Shown here: positions 27,065-37,566 of the stretch, in pieces
Position numbering within the stretch: position 1 is the stretch's first letter
How the letters are laid out: every line of letters begins with the position of its first letter
Assembly (NCBI RefSeq): GCF_028283785.1
Contig: NZ_JAPWKB010000012.1
Coordinates: 147,501-211,500 of the forward strand
Direction of reading: 5' to 3'
Origin: Paraburkholderia sp.
GTDB taxonomy: Bacteria > Pseudomonadota > Gammaproteobacteria > Burkholderiales > Burkholderiaceae
DNA length: 64,000 nucleotides
Translations under genes and position numbers: made by a program
Notes under the pieces: generated by a model
Database searches by the model: none
What the model was told of the DNA's origin: nothing
The model's input: only the letters and a program-made list of their open reading frames with translations

Positions 27065-28186
27065 ATGACCGAACTCAAACACACCCCGCTCAATGCCACG
27101 CACCGCGCGCTGAATGCACGCATGGTCGATTTCGGCGGCTGGGACATGCCTGTCAACTACGGCTCGCAAATCGACGAACATCGCGCCGTGCGCACCGACG
27201 CCGGCATGTTCGACGTGTCGCACATGTGCGTCGTCGACTTCACCGGCGAGCGCGTGCGCGCATTCTTCGAATTCGCGCTGGCCAATAACGTCGCAAAGCT
27301 TCAGACGCCGGGCAAGGCGCTCTACTCGTGCCTGCTGAACCCGAACGGCGGCGTAATCGACGACCTGATCGTCTACTACTTCTCCGAAGATCACTTTCGC
27401 GTGGTCGTCAACGCCGGCACCGCCGACAAAGACATCGCGTGGTTCAACCAGCTCAACGCCGAGCACGGCTTCGACGTGACCATCGCGCCGCGCCGCGACT
27501 TCGCGATCGTCGCGGTACAAGGCCCGAACGCACGCGAAAAACTCTGGGCCACCGTGCCGACGACGCGCGGCGCCACCGAGCCGCTCAAGGCCTTCAACGC
27601 CGCCCGCATCGACGACACGCCGTTCGGCGAACTGACGGTCGCGCGCACCGGTTACACCGGCGAAGACGGCTTCGAAATCATCGTACCGGCACGTCACGTC
27701 GAAGCGTTGTGGAACGCGCTGCGCGACAACGGCGTGCGTCCGGCCGGCCTCGGCGCGCGCGACACGCTGCGCCTCGAAGCAGGCATGAATCTGTACGGCC
27801 AGGATATGGACGACGACGTCTCGCCGCTCGACGCCGGTCTCGCATGGACCGTCGATCTGCTCGCGCCGCGCGATTTCGTCGGCAAGGCCGCACTCGTCGC
27901 CAACGGTTCGCGCGCTGCGTTCGTCGGTCTGATCCTGCACAAGGACAACGGCAAGGCAGCGGGCGTGCTGCGTGCTCACCAGAAAGTCGTCACGCCGCAT
28001 GGCGAAGGCGAAATTACCAGCGGCACTTTTTCGCCGTCGATGCAGGAGTCGATCGCGTTCGCGCGCGTGCCTGCCGGCGTGCAGCCGGGCGACATCGTGC
28101 ACGTGCACATCCGTGACAAAGCGCTGCCCGCAAGCGTGGTAAAAATGCCTTTCGTGCGTCAAGGCAAGGTGCTGGCGGCCGTCTGA
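27065..28186 (+). CDS. gcvT: Aminomethyltransferase, glycine cleavage T protein
   Basis: A 373-aa tetrahydrofolate-dependent T protein of the glycine cleavage system. It takes the aminomethyl group from lipoyl-GcvH, releasing ammonia and forming methylene-THF. Recognised by [39 protein letters not shown] and [20 protein letters not shown]. The catalytic Asp is expected in the YTGEDG region. The ATG at 27065 yields the normal N-terminus [20 protein letters not shown]; upstream in-frame codons lie within the riboswitch leader. First gene of gcvTHP. Confidence 0.97.
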   Translation: MTELKHTPLNATHRALNARMVDFGGWDMPVNYGSQIDEHRAVRTDAGMFDVSHMCVVDFTGERVRAFFEFALANNVAKLQTPGKALYSCLLNPNGGVIDDLIVYYFSEDHFRVVVNAGTADKDIAWFNQLNAEHGFDVTIAPRRDFAIVAVQGPNAREKLWATVPTTRGATEPLKAFNAARIDDTPFGELTVARTGYTGEDGFEIIVPARHVEALWNALRDNGVRPAGLGARDTLRLEAGMNLYGQDMDDDVSPLDAGLAWTVDLLAPRDFVGKAALVANGSRAAFVGLILHKDNGKAAGVLRAHQKVVTPHGEGEITSGTFSPSMQESIAFARVPAGVQPGDIVHVHIRDKALPASVVKMPFVRQGKVLAAV

Positions 28187-28256
28187 CGACGTCACGCCGC
28201 TGTCACGCGCGAACTCCCTTCAAGCTAAACGAACAACACCGCATCAGGAGCATCCA

Positions 28257-28637
28257 ATGAGCATCCCGGCCGATCTGAAATACACCGAATCGCACGAATG
28301 GGTCCGCACCGAAGCGGACGGCACGCTGACGGTCGGCATCACCGACCACGCGCAGGAAGCGCTCGGCGACATCGTCTTCTTCGAAGTCCAGGAACTGGGC
28401 AAGACCGTGACCGCCGGCGACACCGTCGCGGTGATCGAATCGGTAAAGGCCGCCTCCGATATCTACGCGCCGGTTTCGGGCGAGATCATCGAAGCGAATC
28501 CGGCCGTGTCCGATTCGCCGGACAGCGTGAACAGCGCGCCGTACGAGAGCTGGCTGTTCAAGATCAAGCCGGCCGCCGACGCCACGCACGATCGTCTGAT
28601 CGACGCCGACGCGTACACGAAATCGATCGGCGCGTAA
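28257..28637 (+). CDS. gcvH: Glycine cleavage H protein
   Basis: A 126-aa lipoyl carrier that shuttles the aminomethyl group between P, T and L proteins. The lipoylation site is K64 in [15 protein letters not shown]. The opening [17 protein letters not shown] is typical. AGGAG lies 8 bases before the ATG, 70 bp after gcvT. Confidence 0.97.
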   Translation: MSIPADLKYTESHEWVRTEADGTLTVGITDHAQEALGDIVFFEVQELGKTVTAGDTVAVIESVKAASDIYAPVSGEIIEANPAVSDSPDSVNSAPYESWLFKIKPAADATHDRLIDADAYTKSIGA

Positions 28638-28708
28638 TTCCCATTTGAACGACAGGCGCGGGCGCTCGCAACGCGATTGCGAACCCGCCCGCACCCGCAG
28701 GAACTTTC

Positions 28709-31645
28709 ATGAAGCTCGAACACCCGGATCGTCTGATGAACCGCACTCCTCTCTCGCTCGCCGCGCTCGAAGTGCACGACGCCTTCGCCGAACGGCATAT
28801 CGGCCCGGACGCGGCCGACCAGCAGGCGATGCTCGAAGCCCTCGGCTTCGACACGCGCGCCGCGTTGATGGACGCGGTGATTCCGCCGTCGATCCGCCGC
28901 ACCGAGACGCTGCCGCTCGGCCCCTTCTCGCAACCGAAGAGCGAAGCCGAAGCGCTCGCCGCGCTGCGCGAACTCGCGGACAAGAATCAGGTGTTCCGGA
29001 CGTATATCGGCCAGGGCTATTACAACGCGCACACGCCGACGGTCATCCTGCGCAACGTGCTGGAAAATCCGGCGTGGTACACCGCGTACACGCCGTATCA
29101 GCCGGAAATTTCGCAAGGCCGTCTGGAAGCGTTGCTGAACTATCAACAGATGATCATCGACCTGACCGGTCTGGCGATCTCGAACGCGTCGCTGCTCGAC
29201 GAAGCGACCGCGGCCGCTGAAGCGATGACGCTGCTGCAACGCGTCGGCAAGCCGAAGTCGAACATCTTCTATGTCGCCGACGACGTGCTGCCGCAAACCA
29301 TCGAAGTCGTCAAAACGCGCGCAACGCCGGTCGGTATCGAAGTGAAGGTCGGTCCGGCCGCGCAAGCCGCTGAAGCGAATGCGTTCGGCGTGCTGCTGCA
29401 ATATCCGGGCGTGAACGGCGATGTGCGCGACTACCGCGCGCTCGCCGACGCGATCCACGCTGCGGGCGGCCATGTCGTCGCCGCCGCCGATCTGCTCGCG
29501 CTGACCGTGCTGACGCCGCCCGGCGAATGGGGCGCGGACGTGGCCGTGGGCAACTCGCAACGCTTCGGCGTGCCGGTCGGTTTCGGCGGCCCGCACGCGG
29601 CCTATCTCGCCGTGCGCGACGAATTCAAGCGTCAGATGCCGGGCCGTCTGGTCGGCGTGACGGTGGACGCGCAAGGCAATCCGGCGCTGCGTCTCGCGCT
29701 GCAAACCCGCGAGCAACATATCCGCCGCGAAAAAGCGACGTCGAACGTCTGTACCGCGCAAGCGCTGCTCGCGATCATGGCCAGCATGTACGCGGTGTAT
29801 CACGGTCCGCGCGGCCTGAAGACCATCGCGCTGCGCGTGAACCGCCTCGCCGCGATCCTCGCCGAAGGCGCGAAGCAGCTCGGTTACGCGCAAGTCAACG
29901 ACACCTTCTTCGACACGCTGACCTTCGAGACCGGCGCGCGCACGCAAGCGCTGCTCGACGCGGCCACCGCGAAGCGCATCAACCTGCGCCGCGTGTCGGA
30001 TACGCAAGTCGGCCTGTCGCTCGACGAAACCACCACGCGCGGCGATCTCGCCGATCTGCTCGCCGTGTTCGCGCAAGCCGCGTTCGTCAGCGACGTGCCG
30101 CAAATCGATGCGCTCGACGCGGCGCTGGCGGCCGCGAATACGTCGTCGGTGCCGGCTTCGCTCGAACGCACCAGCGCATATCTGACGCATCAGGTGTTCA
30201 ACCGTCACCATTCGGAGACGGAAATGCTGCGCTATCTGCGCAGCCTGTCGGACAAAGACCTCGCGCTCGACCGCTCGATGATTCCGCTTGGCTCGTGCAC
30301 GATGAAGCTGAACGCAACGTCGGAAATGCTGCCGGTCACGTGGCCCGAATTCGGCCAGATTCACCCGTTCGCACCCGCCGAACAAACCGTCGGTTATCGC
30401 GAGATGATCGATCAGCTCGAACAGATGCTGGTCGCGGCAACCGGTTACGCGGCGGTGTCGCTGCAACCGAATGCCGGCTCGCAAGGCGAATACGCCGGTC
30501 TGTTGATCATTCACGCGTATCACGCATCGCGCGGTGAAGGTCATCGCAACGTGTGTCTGATTCCGGCTTCGGCGCACGGCACGAATCCGGCGTCCGCGCA
30601 GATGGCCGGGATGCAGGTGGTCGTGGTGGCTTGCGACGCGCAAGGCAACGTCGATATCGACGATCTGAACAAGAAGGCCGCGCAGCACGCCGACAAGCTC
30701 GCCGCGATCATGATCACGTATCCGTCGACGCATGGCGTGTTCGAAGCCAACGTGCGCGAAATCTGCGAGATCGTGCACGCGCACGGCGGCCAGGTTTACG
30801 TGGACGGCGCGAACATGAACGCGATGGTCGGTCTGACCGCGCCGGGCCAGTTCGGCGGCGACGTTTCGCATCTGAATCTGCACAAGACGTTCTGCATTCC
30901 GCACGGCGGCGGCGGACCGGGCGTCGGTCCGGTTGCCGTCGGCGCGCATCTCGCGCAGTTCCTGCCGAACCAGACGTCGTCGGGTTACGAACGCGCGCCG
31001 CAAGGCATCGGCGCGGTATCCGGCGCGCCTTACGGCTCCGCGTCGATCCTGCCGATCTCGTGGATGTACATCGCGATGATGGGCGCGAAGAATCTGACCG
31101 CCGCCACCGAAACCGCGATCCTCAACGCGAACTATGTCGCGAACAAGCTCGCGCCGCACTATCCGGTGCTGTATTCGGGCCCCGGCGGACTGGTCGCGCA
31201 CGAGTGCATTCTCGATTTGCGTCCGATCAAGGACACCAGCGGCATCACGGTGGACGACGTCGCGAAGCGCCTCGCCGACTTCGGTTTCCACGCGCCGACC
31301 ATGAGCTTCCCGGTGCCGGGCACGCTGATGGTCGAGCCGACCGAATCGGAGTCGAAAGACGAACTCGACCGTTTCATCGCCGCCATGATCGCGATTCGCG
31401 ATGAAATCCGCGCGGTCGAGGAAGGTCGGTCGGATCGCGAAGACAATCCGCTGAAGCACGCGCCGCACACGGCCGCCGTCGTGATCGCCGACGACTGGAA
31501 GCACGCGTATTCGCGCGAAACCGCCGCGTATCCGCTGAAGTCGCTGGTGGCGAACAAGTACTGGCCGCCGGTCGGCCGTGCGGACAACGTCTATGGCGAC
31601 CGCAACCTGTTCTGCTCGTGCGTGCCGGTCTCCGACTACGCGTAA
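28709..31645 (+). CDS. gcvP: Glycine dehydrogenase (decarboxylating), P protein
   Basis: A 978-aa PLP enzyme that decarboxylates glycine and loads the aminomethyl group on GcvH. It is the single-chain form, with an N-terminal half starting at [20 protein letters not shown] and a catalytic C-terminal half whose PLP lysine is K726 in [28 protein letters not shown] ([11 protein letters not shown]) and AHGTNPASA are present. Length equals the usual ~950-980. Translation from 28709 is supported by AGGA; a second ATG ten codons in is possible. Last gene of the riboswitch-controlled operon; the lpd-encoded L protein is not here. Confidence 0.97.
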   Translation: MKLEHPDRLMNRTPLSLAALEVHDAFAERHIGPDAADQQAMLEALGFDTRAALMDAVIPPSIRRTETLPLGPFSQPKSEAEALAALRELADKNQVFRTYIGQGYYNAHTPTVILRNVLENPAWYTAYTPYQPEISQGRLEALLNYQQMIIDLTGLAISNASLLDEATAAAEAMTLLQRVGKPKSNIFYVADDVLPQTIEVVKTRATPVGIEVKVGPAAQAAEANAFGVLLQYPGVNGDVRDYRALADAIHAAGGHVVAAADLLALTVLTPPGEWGADVAVGNSQRFGVPVGFGGPHAAYLAVRDEFKRQMPGRLVGVTVDAQGNPALRLALQTREQHIRREKATSNVCTAQALLAIMASMYAVYHGPRGLKTIALRVNRLAAILAEGAKQLGYAQVNDTFFDTLTFETGARTQALLDAATAKRINLRRVSDTQVGLSLDETTTRGDLADLLAVFAQAAFVSDVPQIDALDAALAAANTSSVPASLERTSAYLTHQVFNRHHSETEMLRYLRSLSDKDLALDRSMIPLGSCTMKLNATSEMLPVTWPEFGQIHPFAPAEQTVGYREMIDQLEQMLVAATGYAAVSLQPNAGSQGEYAGLLIIHAYHASRGEGHRNVCLIPASAHGTNPASAQMAGMQVVVVACDAQGNVDIDDLNKKAAQHADKLAAIMITYPSTHGVFEANVREICEIVHAHGGQVYVDGANMNAMVGLTAPGQFGGDVSHLNLHKTFCIPHGGGGPGVGPVAVGAHLAQFLPNQTSSGYERAPQGIGAVSGAPYGSASILPISWMYIAMMGAKNLTAATETAILNANYVANKLAPHYPVLYSGPGGLVAHECILDLRPIKDTSGITVDDVAKRLADFGFHAPTMSFPVPGTLMVEPTESESKDELDRFIAAMIAIRDEIRAVEEGRSDREDNPLKHAPHTAAVVIADDWKHAYSRETAAYPLKSLVANKYWPPVGRADNVYGDRNLFCSCVPVSDYA

Positions 31646-31668
31646 CGCCCGACGTTCCAACGCGACGG

Positions 31669-31710
31669 GCACGCCGCCTTCAGCCGGTCGAAGGCGGCGT
31701 GCGTTTCTGT
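31669..31710 (+). terminator. Terminator of gcvTHP
   Basis: A perfect 13-bp stem (GCACGCCGCCTTC / GAAGGCGGCGTGC) with an 8-base loop and a moderately T-rich tail, 24 bp after gcvP. Confidence 0.7.
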
Positions 31711-31769
31711 CGCTGATGCCTGGGAACGGCTAACATCACACACCGAACAAGCCAAACAGGGAGTGTTGC

Positions 31770-32927
31770 ATGGCGCGACAGGTGCGAACGATGCAAAGCC
31801 GGATCCTTACGGCGCAAGCGCCGCTTTCCTCATTGCGACAGGCGTGGCGCAAGCCGCAACGCATGGTGGGCACGTTAGCCGCATGCGGCGCAGTCTTGCT
31901 GACCGCGCAATCCGCGCATGCAGCGATGAATTTTTGTGCAGCGCCCGCGCTCCAGACCAGTGAACGGACCAATGCCGATCCGGGCGTCAAGGCGCTCGTC
32001 AGCTATGTCCAGAGTCATCTGAACGAACCCGCTCACGCGCTGCCGAAGTTGCATACGGAAGGCACGCTGCCGCACGAAGGCATTTACGACCAGAGCGTCG
32101 AAGCCGAAAAAGACCTCGATCTGTTGCGCGATGCCGCGCTCGCGTGGCGCGCCACCAGCGACGACCGTTATCTGAAGCTGGTCGATCGTCTGCTGTTCGC
32201 GTGGGTGACGACGTATCAACCCAGCTTCAATCCCATCGACGAAACCCATTTCGACGGCCTGATCCTCGCGTACGACATGACGGCAAGCGCGTTGCCGGTC
32301 AAAACGCGCAATGCGTCGATGGCGTTTCTGACGAAACTCGCCAACGGCTACATCGCGCAGGTCGATGCGCAACCGCGTCCGCTGCAAGGCACGTTTCGCA
32401 ATAACTGGCAGAGTCATCGCGTGAAGCTGATTGCAATGGCCGCGTTCACGCTCGACAACCGCAAGTTGATCGATGCTGCGCAGCGACTGTACATCGAGCA
32501 TATCGGCGACAACATCGCGCCGGACGGCGCCACGATCGACTTCACCGAGCGCGACGCGTTGCATTACGTCACATACGACCTGCAACCGCTGGTCACGGCC
32601 GCGCTCGCCGCGCGCCGCCACAACCGCAACTGGTTGCCGGAAAAGGCGTCGAGCGGCGCATCGCTGCAAGCCGCGCTCGACTGGCTCGCGCCGTATGCCG
32701 CGGGTATCAAGGCGCATGAAGAATTCGTGCATTCGAACGTCGCGTTCGATACAAAACGCCGCGAAGCCGGATTGCCAGGCTACGCGGGTCCGTGGGATCC
32801 GAAAAACGCAGCGGAACTGTTTCACCTCGCAGCACGGCTCGACGGACGCTATGCGCCGGTCGCGCTGAAGCTTGCACCGACACCCCCCGCGTGGCTCGCC
32901 GTCTGTCTGCCTTTACAGGCACGCTGA
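31770..32927 (+). CDS. Exported alginate-lyase-family protein
   Basis: A 385-aa protein with a long, basic n-region and a hydrophobic core ending in AQSAHA (cleavage near residue 51), so it is exported. The mature part looks like the all-helical (alpha/alpha)-toroid of the alginate lyase family (PL5-like): repeated helices such as LVDRLLFAWVTTYQPSFNPI, the active-site-region motif RNNWQSHRVKL (211-216), and ALHYVTYDLQPL with a tyrosine near 270. The canonical Asn-Asn-His triad reads NNWQSH here, with His displaced, so lyase activity is uncertain. It could degrade or edit a periplasmic or capsular polysaccharide. It sits oddly between gcvP and sdaA. Confidence 0.7.
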   Translation: MARQVRTMQSRILTAQAPLSSLRQAWRKPQRMVGTLAACGAVLLTAQSAHAAMNFCAAPALQTSERTNADPGVKALVSYVQSHLNEPAHALPKLHTEGTLPHEGIYDQSVEAEKDLDLLRDAALAWRATSDDRYLKLVDRLLFAWVTTYQPSFNPIDETHFDGLILAYDMTASALPVKTRNASMAFLTKLANGYIAQVDAQPRPLQGTFRNNWQSHRVKLIAMAAFTLDNRKLIDAAQRLYIEHIGDNIAPDGATIDFTERDALHYVTYDLQPLVTAALAARRHNRNWLPEKASSGASLQAALDWLAPYAAGIKAHEEFVHSNVAFDTKRREAGLPGYAGPWDPKNAAELFHLAARLDGRYAPVALKLAPTPPAWLAVCLPLQAR

Positions 32928-32968
32928 CGCGCACGAGTCGCGCTTAATTTCAGAAAGCAGGAGCAGTA

Positions 32969-34357
32969 ATGGCAGTCAGCGTGTTCGACCTCTTCAAGAT
33001 CGGCATCGGTCCGTCCAGTTCGCATACGGTCGGTCCGATGCGCGCGGCGTTGCTGTTCGCGCAAGGTCTCGAACGCGACGCGCTGCTCGCGTCGACGGCA
33101 TCGGTCAAGGTGGATCTGTACGGCTCGCTCGGTGCGACCGGCAAGGGCCACGGCACCGATCGCGGCGTGATGCTCGGTCTGATGGGCGATGCGCCCGACA
33201 CCGTCGATCCCGATACGATTTCGGAGCGGCTCGAAGCGGTGCGCACGAGCCGGCAACTCGCGCTGCTCGGCACGCACATCGTGCCGTTCGTGCTGAAAGA
33301 TCAGATTTCGTTCTACCGGCAGGCGTTGCCCGAGCATCCGAACGGCATGAAACTGCGTGCGTTCGACGCGAACGGCGAAATCCTTCGCGAAGCGACGTAT
33401 CTGTCGGTCGGCGGCGGTTTCGTGGTGACGGCGGGCGCGCCGAACACGAAGGTGCTGAGCGCGGTCGATCAACTGCCGTACCCGTTTCGCAGCGGCAACG
33501 AAATGATGGCGATGTGCAAGCAGACCGGCAAAAGCATCGCGCAACTGATGTGGGACAACGAGCGCGCGTGGCACACGGAAGAAGAAACGCGCGAAGGCTT
33601 GCTGAAAATCTGGAACGTGATGCAGTCGTGCGTCGCGCGCGGTTGCGGAATCGGCAATCCGGCCGCCGAAGGCAATTTGCCCGGACCGTTTCAGGTGAAG
33701 CGCCGTGCGCCGCAGTTGTATCGCGCGTTGTCGGGCAATCCGGAAATGGCGTTGCGCGATCCGCTGTCGATGATCGACTGGATCAACCTGTACGCAATCG
33801 CCGTCAATGAAGAGAACGCAGCGGGCGGGCGCGTGGTCACGGCGCCGACCAACGGTGCGGCCGGCATCATTCCCGCCGTGCTGCATTACTACACGCGCTT
33901 CATGGCGGGCGCGAACCAGCAAGGCGTGTTCGATTTCCTGATGACGGCGGCTGCGATCGGCATTCTCTACAAGCTCAACGCATCGATTTCCGGCGCGGAA
34001 GTGGGCTGTCAGGGCGAAGTCGGCGTCGCGTGTTCGATGGCGGCAGGCGCGCTGGCCGCGGTGATGGGTGGCACGCCGGAGCAGGTCGAAAACGCCGCGG
34101 AAATCGGCATGGAACACAACCTCGGGCTGACCTGCGATCCGGTCGGCGGGATGGTGCAGATTCCGTGCATCGAGCGCAACGCGATGGCCTCGGTGAAAGC
34201 CGTGAACGCGGCGCGGATGGCTTTGCGCGGCGACGGCAGCCATTACGTCTCGCTGGATTCCGTCATCAAGACGATGCGCGAAACCGGCGCCGATATGAAA
34301 ACGAAGTACAAGGAAACCTCGCGCGGCGGACTGGCCGTCAATATCGTCGAATGCTGA
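32969..34357 (+). CDS. sdaA: L-serine ammonia-lyase (iron-sulfur type)
   Basis: A 462-aa L-serine dehydratase converting serine to pyruvate and ammonia with a [4Fe-4S] cluster. Single-chain bacterial form: the beta-type domain starts [20 protein letters not shown] and the alpha-type domain carries the cluster cysteines in [19 protein letters not shown] and [23 protein letters not shown] precedes the ATG. With gcvTHP and glycine-to-serine exchange by GlyA it completes a route from glycine to pyruvate, which explains the clustering. Confidence 0.96.
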   Translation: MAVSVFDLFKIGIGPSSSHTVGPMRAALLFAQGLERDALLASTASVKVDLYGSLGATGKGHGTDRGVMLGLMGDAPDTVDPDTISERLEAVRTSRQLALLGTHIVPFVLKDQISFYRQALPEHPNGMKLRAFDANGEILREATYLSVGGGFVVTAGAPNTKVLSAVDQLPYPFRSGNEMMAMCKQTGKSIAQLMWDNERAWHTEEETREGLLKIWNVMQSCVARGCGIGNPAAEGNLPGPFQVKRRAPQLYRALSGNPEMALRDPLSMIDWINLYAIAVNEENAAGGRVVTAPTNGAAGIIPAVLHYYTRFMAGANQQGVFDFLMTAAAIGILYKLNASISGAEVGCQGEVGVACSMAAGALAAVMGGTPEQVENAAEIGMEHNLGLTCDPVGGMVQIPCIERNAMASVKAVNAARMALRGDGSHYVSLDSVIKTMRETGADMKTKYKETSRGGLAVNIVEC

Positions 34358-34495
34358 CAGCGGCGTCGCGCCGCTTGGCCGACGACGATCGTCCACGTCG
34401 CATTCGCGCATGACGTCGGCGCGGCGGTCGTCGTAAGCTGTCGGCAGATGCAATGGTCCCGTTCGCCGCTCGAAACGACAGGAGATGCCCAAGCA

Positions 34496-36220
34496 ATGCC
34501 GCAGCCGATTTCTTCCCCTCAAGCCGGTCACCCCGATCACCCGCATCAAACCACCGGCGCGCGCCTGATTGTCGATGCGATGCTGACGCACGGCGTCGAG
34601 CGCGTGTTCTGCGTGCCTGGCGAGAGTTTCCTCGCCGTGCTCGATTCGCTGCACGACGAAACCGCGCACATCCAGACGATCGTCTGCCGGCATGAAGCGG
34701 CGGCCGCGAATATGGCCGAAGCCGTCGGCAAGCTGACCGGCAAACCGGGCATCGCGATCGTCACGCGCGGGCCGGGCGCGACGCATGCGTCGATCGGCGT
34801 GCACACCGCGTTTCAGGATTCGACGCCGATGATCCTGCTGATCGGCCAGTGCGCACGCGAGCATATGGATCGCGAGGCGTTTCAGGAAATCGACTATCGG
34901 CGGATGTTCGGGCAAATGGCGAAGTGGGTCGCGCAAATCGACGATCCGCGCCGGATTCCCGAGTACATGAGCCACGCGTTTCACATCGCGACGTCCGGTC
35001 GTCCGGGTCCGGTCGTGCTGGCGTTGCCGGAAGACATGCTGAGCGACGCGTGCGAGGCCGTGCCGGGCGCGCCCGCGTATCAGCGGGTGGCGGCATCGCC
35101 GTCGGCGGCGCAGATGGGGCGCGTGCGCGAGATGATCGAAGGCGCGCAACGGACGTTCGTGATTGCGGGCGGCAGTGGCTGGACGTCGCAAGCATGCGAC
35201 GACTTCCGGCGCTTCGTCGAGCAATGGCAATTGCCGGTCGGGCTCGCGTTCCGGTTTCAGGACACGTTGAACAACGATCATCCGAACTACGCGGGCGATG
35301 TCGGGCTCGGCATCAATCCCGCGCTGGCGCAGCGCATCCGCGAAGCCGATCTGTTGCTGGTGCTCGGCCCGCGCATGGGCGAATCCACGACCGGCGGCTA
35401 CACGCTGCTCGACATTCCGAAGACGAAGCAGACCTTGATTCACGTGCATCAAGGCGCGGACGAACTCGGACGCGTGTATTCGGCGGATGTGCCGATCGTC
35501 TCCGGGATGCCCGAAATAGCGTCGATGCTCGCCGCGTTGCCGGCGCCGGCGTCACCGTCATGGGCGGGAAGCGCCGCCGCCGCGCACGACGCCTATCTGA
35601 ACTGGCGCGCACCGCGTCCGATGCTGGGCGACGTGCAATACGGCGAGGTAATGCAGCAATTGCGCGCGCACGTCCCGGACGACACGATCGTGACGAACGG
35701 TGCGGGCAACTACGCGACGTGGCTGCATCGTCACTTTGCTTACCGGCATTTCCGTTCGCAGCTCGCGCCGACCAGCGGCGCGATGGGCTACGGCGTACCG
35801 GCTGCGATTGCAGCGAAGTCGCTGTATCCGGAGCGGACCGTGATCGCGTTTGCCGGCGACGGCTGTTTCATGATGGCCGGTTCCGAACTCGCGACCGCGA
35901 TGCAATACGGCCTTGCGGTGATTTTTATCGTCGTGAACAACAGTCAATACGGCACGATCCGGATGCATCAGGAGAAGACCTATCCGGATCGGGTTCACGG
36001 CACCGGGCTGACCAATCCTGATTTCGTGGCTTATGCGAAGGCGTTCGGCGCACATGGCGAACGCGTGACGACGACCGAGCAGTTCATGCCTGCGTTCCAG
36101 CGGTGCGTGGAAAGCGGGAAACCGGCGCTGATCGAGATTCAGTTGCCGAAAGACGCGAGCACGCCTGGCGCAACGCTCGCGCAGATTCGTGAAGCCGGAA
36201 GGAAGGCGCGCGGCGAGTAG
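34496..36220 (+). CDS. Thiamine-diphosphate-dependent acetolactate-synthase-like enzyme
   Basis: A 574-aa ThDP enzyme of the acetolactate synthase/benzoylformate decarboxylase superfamily. The Pyr domain has the activating glutamate E67 in CRHEAAAANMAEAVG. The central domain lies around 210-330, and the PP domain has the ThDP motif starting GDGCFMMAGSELATAM (454 on) and ending VNNSQYGTI. It lacks a neighbouring ilvH-type regulatory subunit, so it may be a catabolic acetolactate synthase or an oxo-acid decarboxylase. The ATG at 34496 is 10 bases after AGGAGA. The next start upstream would add a non-conserved leader. Reaction not assigned. Confidence 0.87.
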   Translation: MPQPISSPQAGHPDHPHQTTGARLIVDAMLTHGVERVFCVPGESFLAVLDSLHDETAHIQTIVCRHEAAAANMAEAVGKLTGKPGIAIVTRGPGATHASIGVHTAFQDSTPMILLIGQCAREHMDREAFQEIDYRRMFGQMAKWVAQIDDPRRIPEYMSHAFHIATSGRPGPVVLALPEDMLSDACEAVPGAPAYQRVAASPSAAQMGRVREMIEGAQRTFVIAGGSGWTSQACDDFRRFVEQWQLPVGLAFRFQDTLNNDHPNYAGDVGLGINPALAQRIREADLLLVLGPRMGESTTGGYTLLDIPKTKQTLIHVHQGADELGRVYSADVPIVSGMPEIASMLAALPAPASPSWAGSAAAAHDAYLNWRAPRPMLGDVQYGEVMQQLRAHVPDDTIVTNGAGNYATWLHRHFAYRHFRSQLAPTSGAMGYGVPAAIAAKSLYPERTVIAFAGDGCFMMAGSELATAMQYGLAVIFIVVNNSQYGTIRMHQEKTYPDRVHGTGLTNPDFVAYAKAFGAHGERVTTTEQFMPAFQRCVESGKPALIEIQLPKDASTPGATLAQIREAGRKARGE

Positions 36221-36235
36221 TCCGCCGCCGCAAAC

Positions 36236-36271
36236 GAAAAAGCCCCGCAAGGCAACTCACCTTGCGGGGCT
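36236..36271 (-). terminator. Terminator of the branched-chain amino-acid binding protein gene
   Basis: A 12-bp perfect stem AGCCCCGCAAGG / CCTTGCGGGGCT with a T run on the minus strand, about 60 bp beyond the stop of the minus-strand gene. Confidence 0.85.
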
Positions 36272-36330
36272 CGAAATAACCGTGCCGACAGCGCCCTGTA
36301 CCTGCCAGGGCGCGACCCGGCGGTTAAACC

Positions 36331-37479
36331 TTACTTGCCACCCACGCTTTGCAGCGTCGTCCACTTACCGTCGACAACCTTGTACAGCGTGATGCCGCCG
36401 TTCTTCAGATCGCCCTTGGCGTCGTACGCCAGGCTCGCCGACGTCACAGACGGCATCGCCGTCTTCGCCAGGAACGGCAGGTACTTCGCCGGATCCGTCG
36501 AGTTTGCCTTCTTCATCGCGTCGAACATGGCCATTGCGCCGTCGTAGGCGTACGGCGAGTACGTTTGCACGTCTTCACCGAAACGCTTCTTGTACTTCGT
36601 GATGTAGTCCTTGCCGCCCGGCATTTCTTCCAGCGGCAGACCCGCCAGCGATGCCACCGTGCCATTCGCCGCGTCGCCCGCGATCTGGATGAACGTCGGC
36701 GTGTGAACCATTTCGCCGCTCATCAGCGGTGCCTTGATACCCAGCGACTTCATCTGCTTGACCATCGGCGCTGCCTGCGAGTCCGCACCACCGTAATAGA
36801 TCAGTTCCGGCTGCATCGACTTCAGCTTCGTCAGGATCGACTTGAAGTCGACAGCCTTGTCGTTCGTGAATTCACGGTCGACGATCGTCGCGCCCGATGC
36901 CTTCGCGGCCTTCTCGAACTGGTCAGCCAAACCCTGGCCGTATGCGGTGCGGTCGTCGACGATCGCAATCTTCTTCATGCCCAGGCTCTTCACGGCAAAC
37001 GTGCCTGCAACCGAACCTTGCTGCGTGTCGGACGTCATCATCCGGAACGTGGTCTTGAAGCCTTGTTGCGTGTACTCAGGCGCCGTCGCCATCGCGATTT
37101 CGGGGATGCCCGCATTCGCGTAGATGCGCGATGCCGGAATCGTCGTGCCCGAATTGAAGTGGCCGAGCATGCCCTTGATGCCGTCGTCCACCAGCTTCTG
37201 GGCCACGGTCGTGCCGGTGCGCGGGTCAGCCTGGTCGTCAGCGGAGTCGAGCACGAAGTGAACCGGCTTGCCGCCGATCATCGGCTTGGTCGCGTTCATT
37301 TCTTCAACAGCCAGCGTAATGCCGTTCTGGAAGTCCTTGCCGTAGTGAGCCTGGGCACCCGTCATCGGACCGGCAAAACCGATCTTCACGTCTTCAGCCG
37401 TCTGTGCCTTCGCAGTCCCCGCCAGCGACAGAGCCGCAACCAGCGTCGCGCCTGCCAGCTGTTTCATCGTGTGTTGCAT
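36331..37479 (-). CDS. Branched-chain amino-acid ABC transporter substrate-binding protein
   Basis: A 382-aa periplasmic binding protein of the LivJ/LivK family. A signal peptide (MQHTMKQLAGATLVAALSLA, cut after AKA) is followed by VKIGFAGPMTGAQAHYGKDF and the ligand-loop region GHFNSGTTIPASRIYANAGI. The two-lobed fold extends to the end. AAGGAG with 6-base spacing supports the ATG at 37479 over one four codons later. No permease or ATPase gene lies beside it; it follows putA on the same strand after 87 bp, suggesting co-regulation with amino-acid catabolism. Ligand not certain. Confidence 0.92.
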   Translation of the reverse strand: MQHTMKQLAGATLVAALSLAGTAKAQTAEDVKIGFAGPMTGAQAHYGKDFQNGITLAVEEMNATKPMIGGKPVHFVLDSADDQADPRTGTTVAQKLVDDGIKGMLGHFNSGTTIPASRIYANAGIPEIAMATAPEYTQQGFKTTFRMMTSDTQQGSVAGTFAVKSLGMKKIAIVDDRTAYGQGLADQFEKAAKASGATIVDREFTNDKAVDFKSILTKLKSMQPELIYYGGADSQAAPMVKQMKSLGIKAPLMSGEMVHTPTFIQIAGDAANGTVASLAGLPLEEMPGGKDYITKYKKRFGEDVQTYSPYAYDGAMAMFDAMKKANSTDPAKYLPFLAKTAMPSVTSASLAYDAKGDLKNGGITLYKVVDGKWTTLQSVGGK

Positions 37480-37566
37480 AGCTTCTCCTTGATACCAGGT
37501 TTGAGTGGAGCGGCATCAGGATCGCCGTGCCGCTTCCGTTTTTTTGAATCGACCGATGAGGCGTGC

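Noticed and set aside
28463..31672. Long open frame antisense to gcvP
   Set aside because: A mirror frame of a highly expressed GC-rich gene, with no recognisable motif and no ribosome site.
37500..37560. Hairpin plus T run between putA and the binding-protein gene
   Set aside because: The T run is on the plus strand, but both flanking genes are on the minus strand, so it does not end either.
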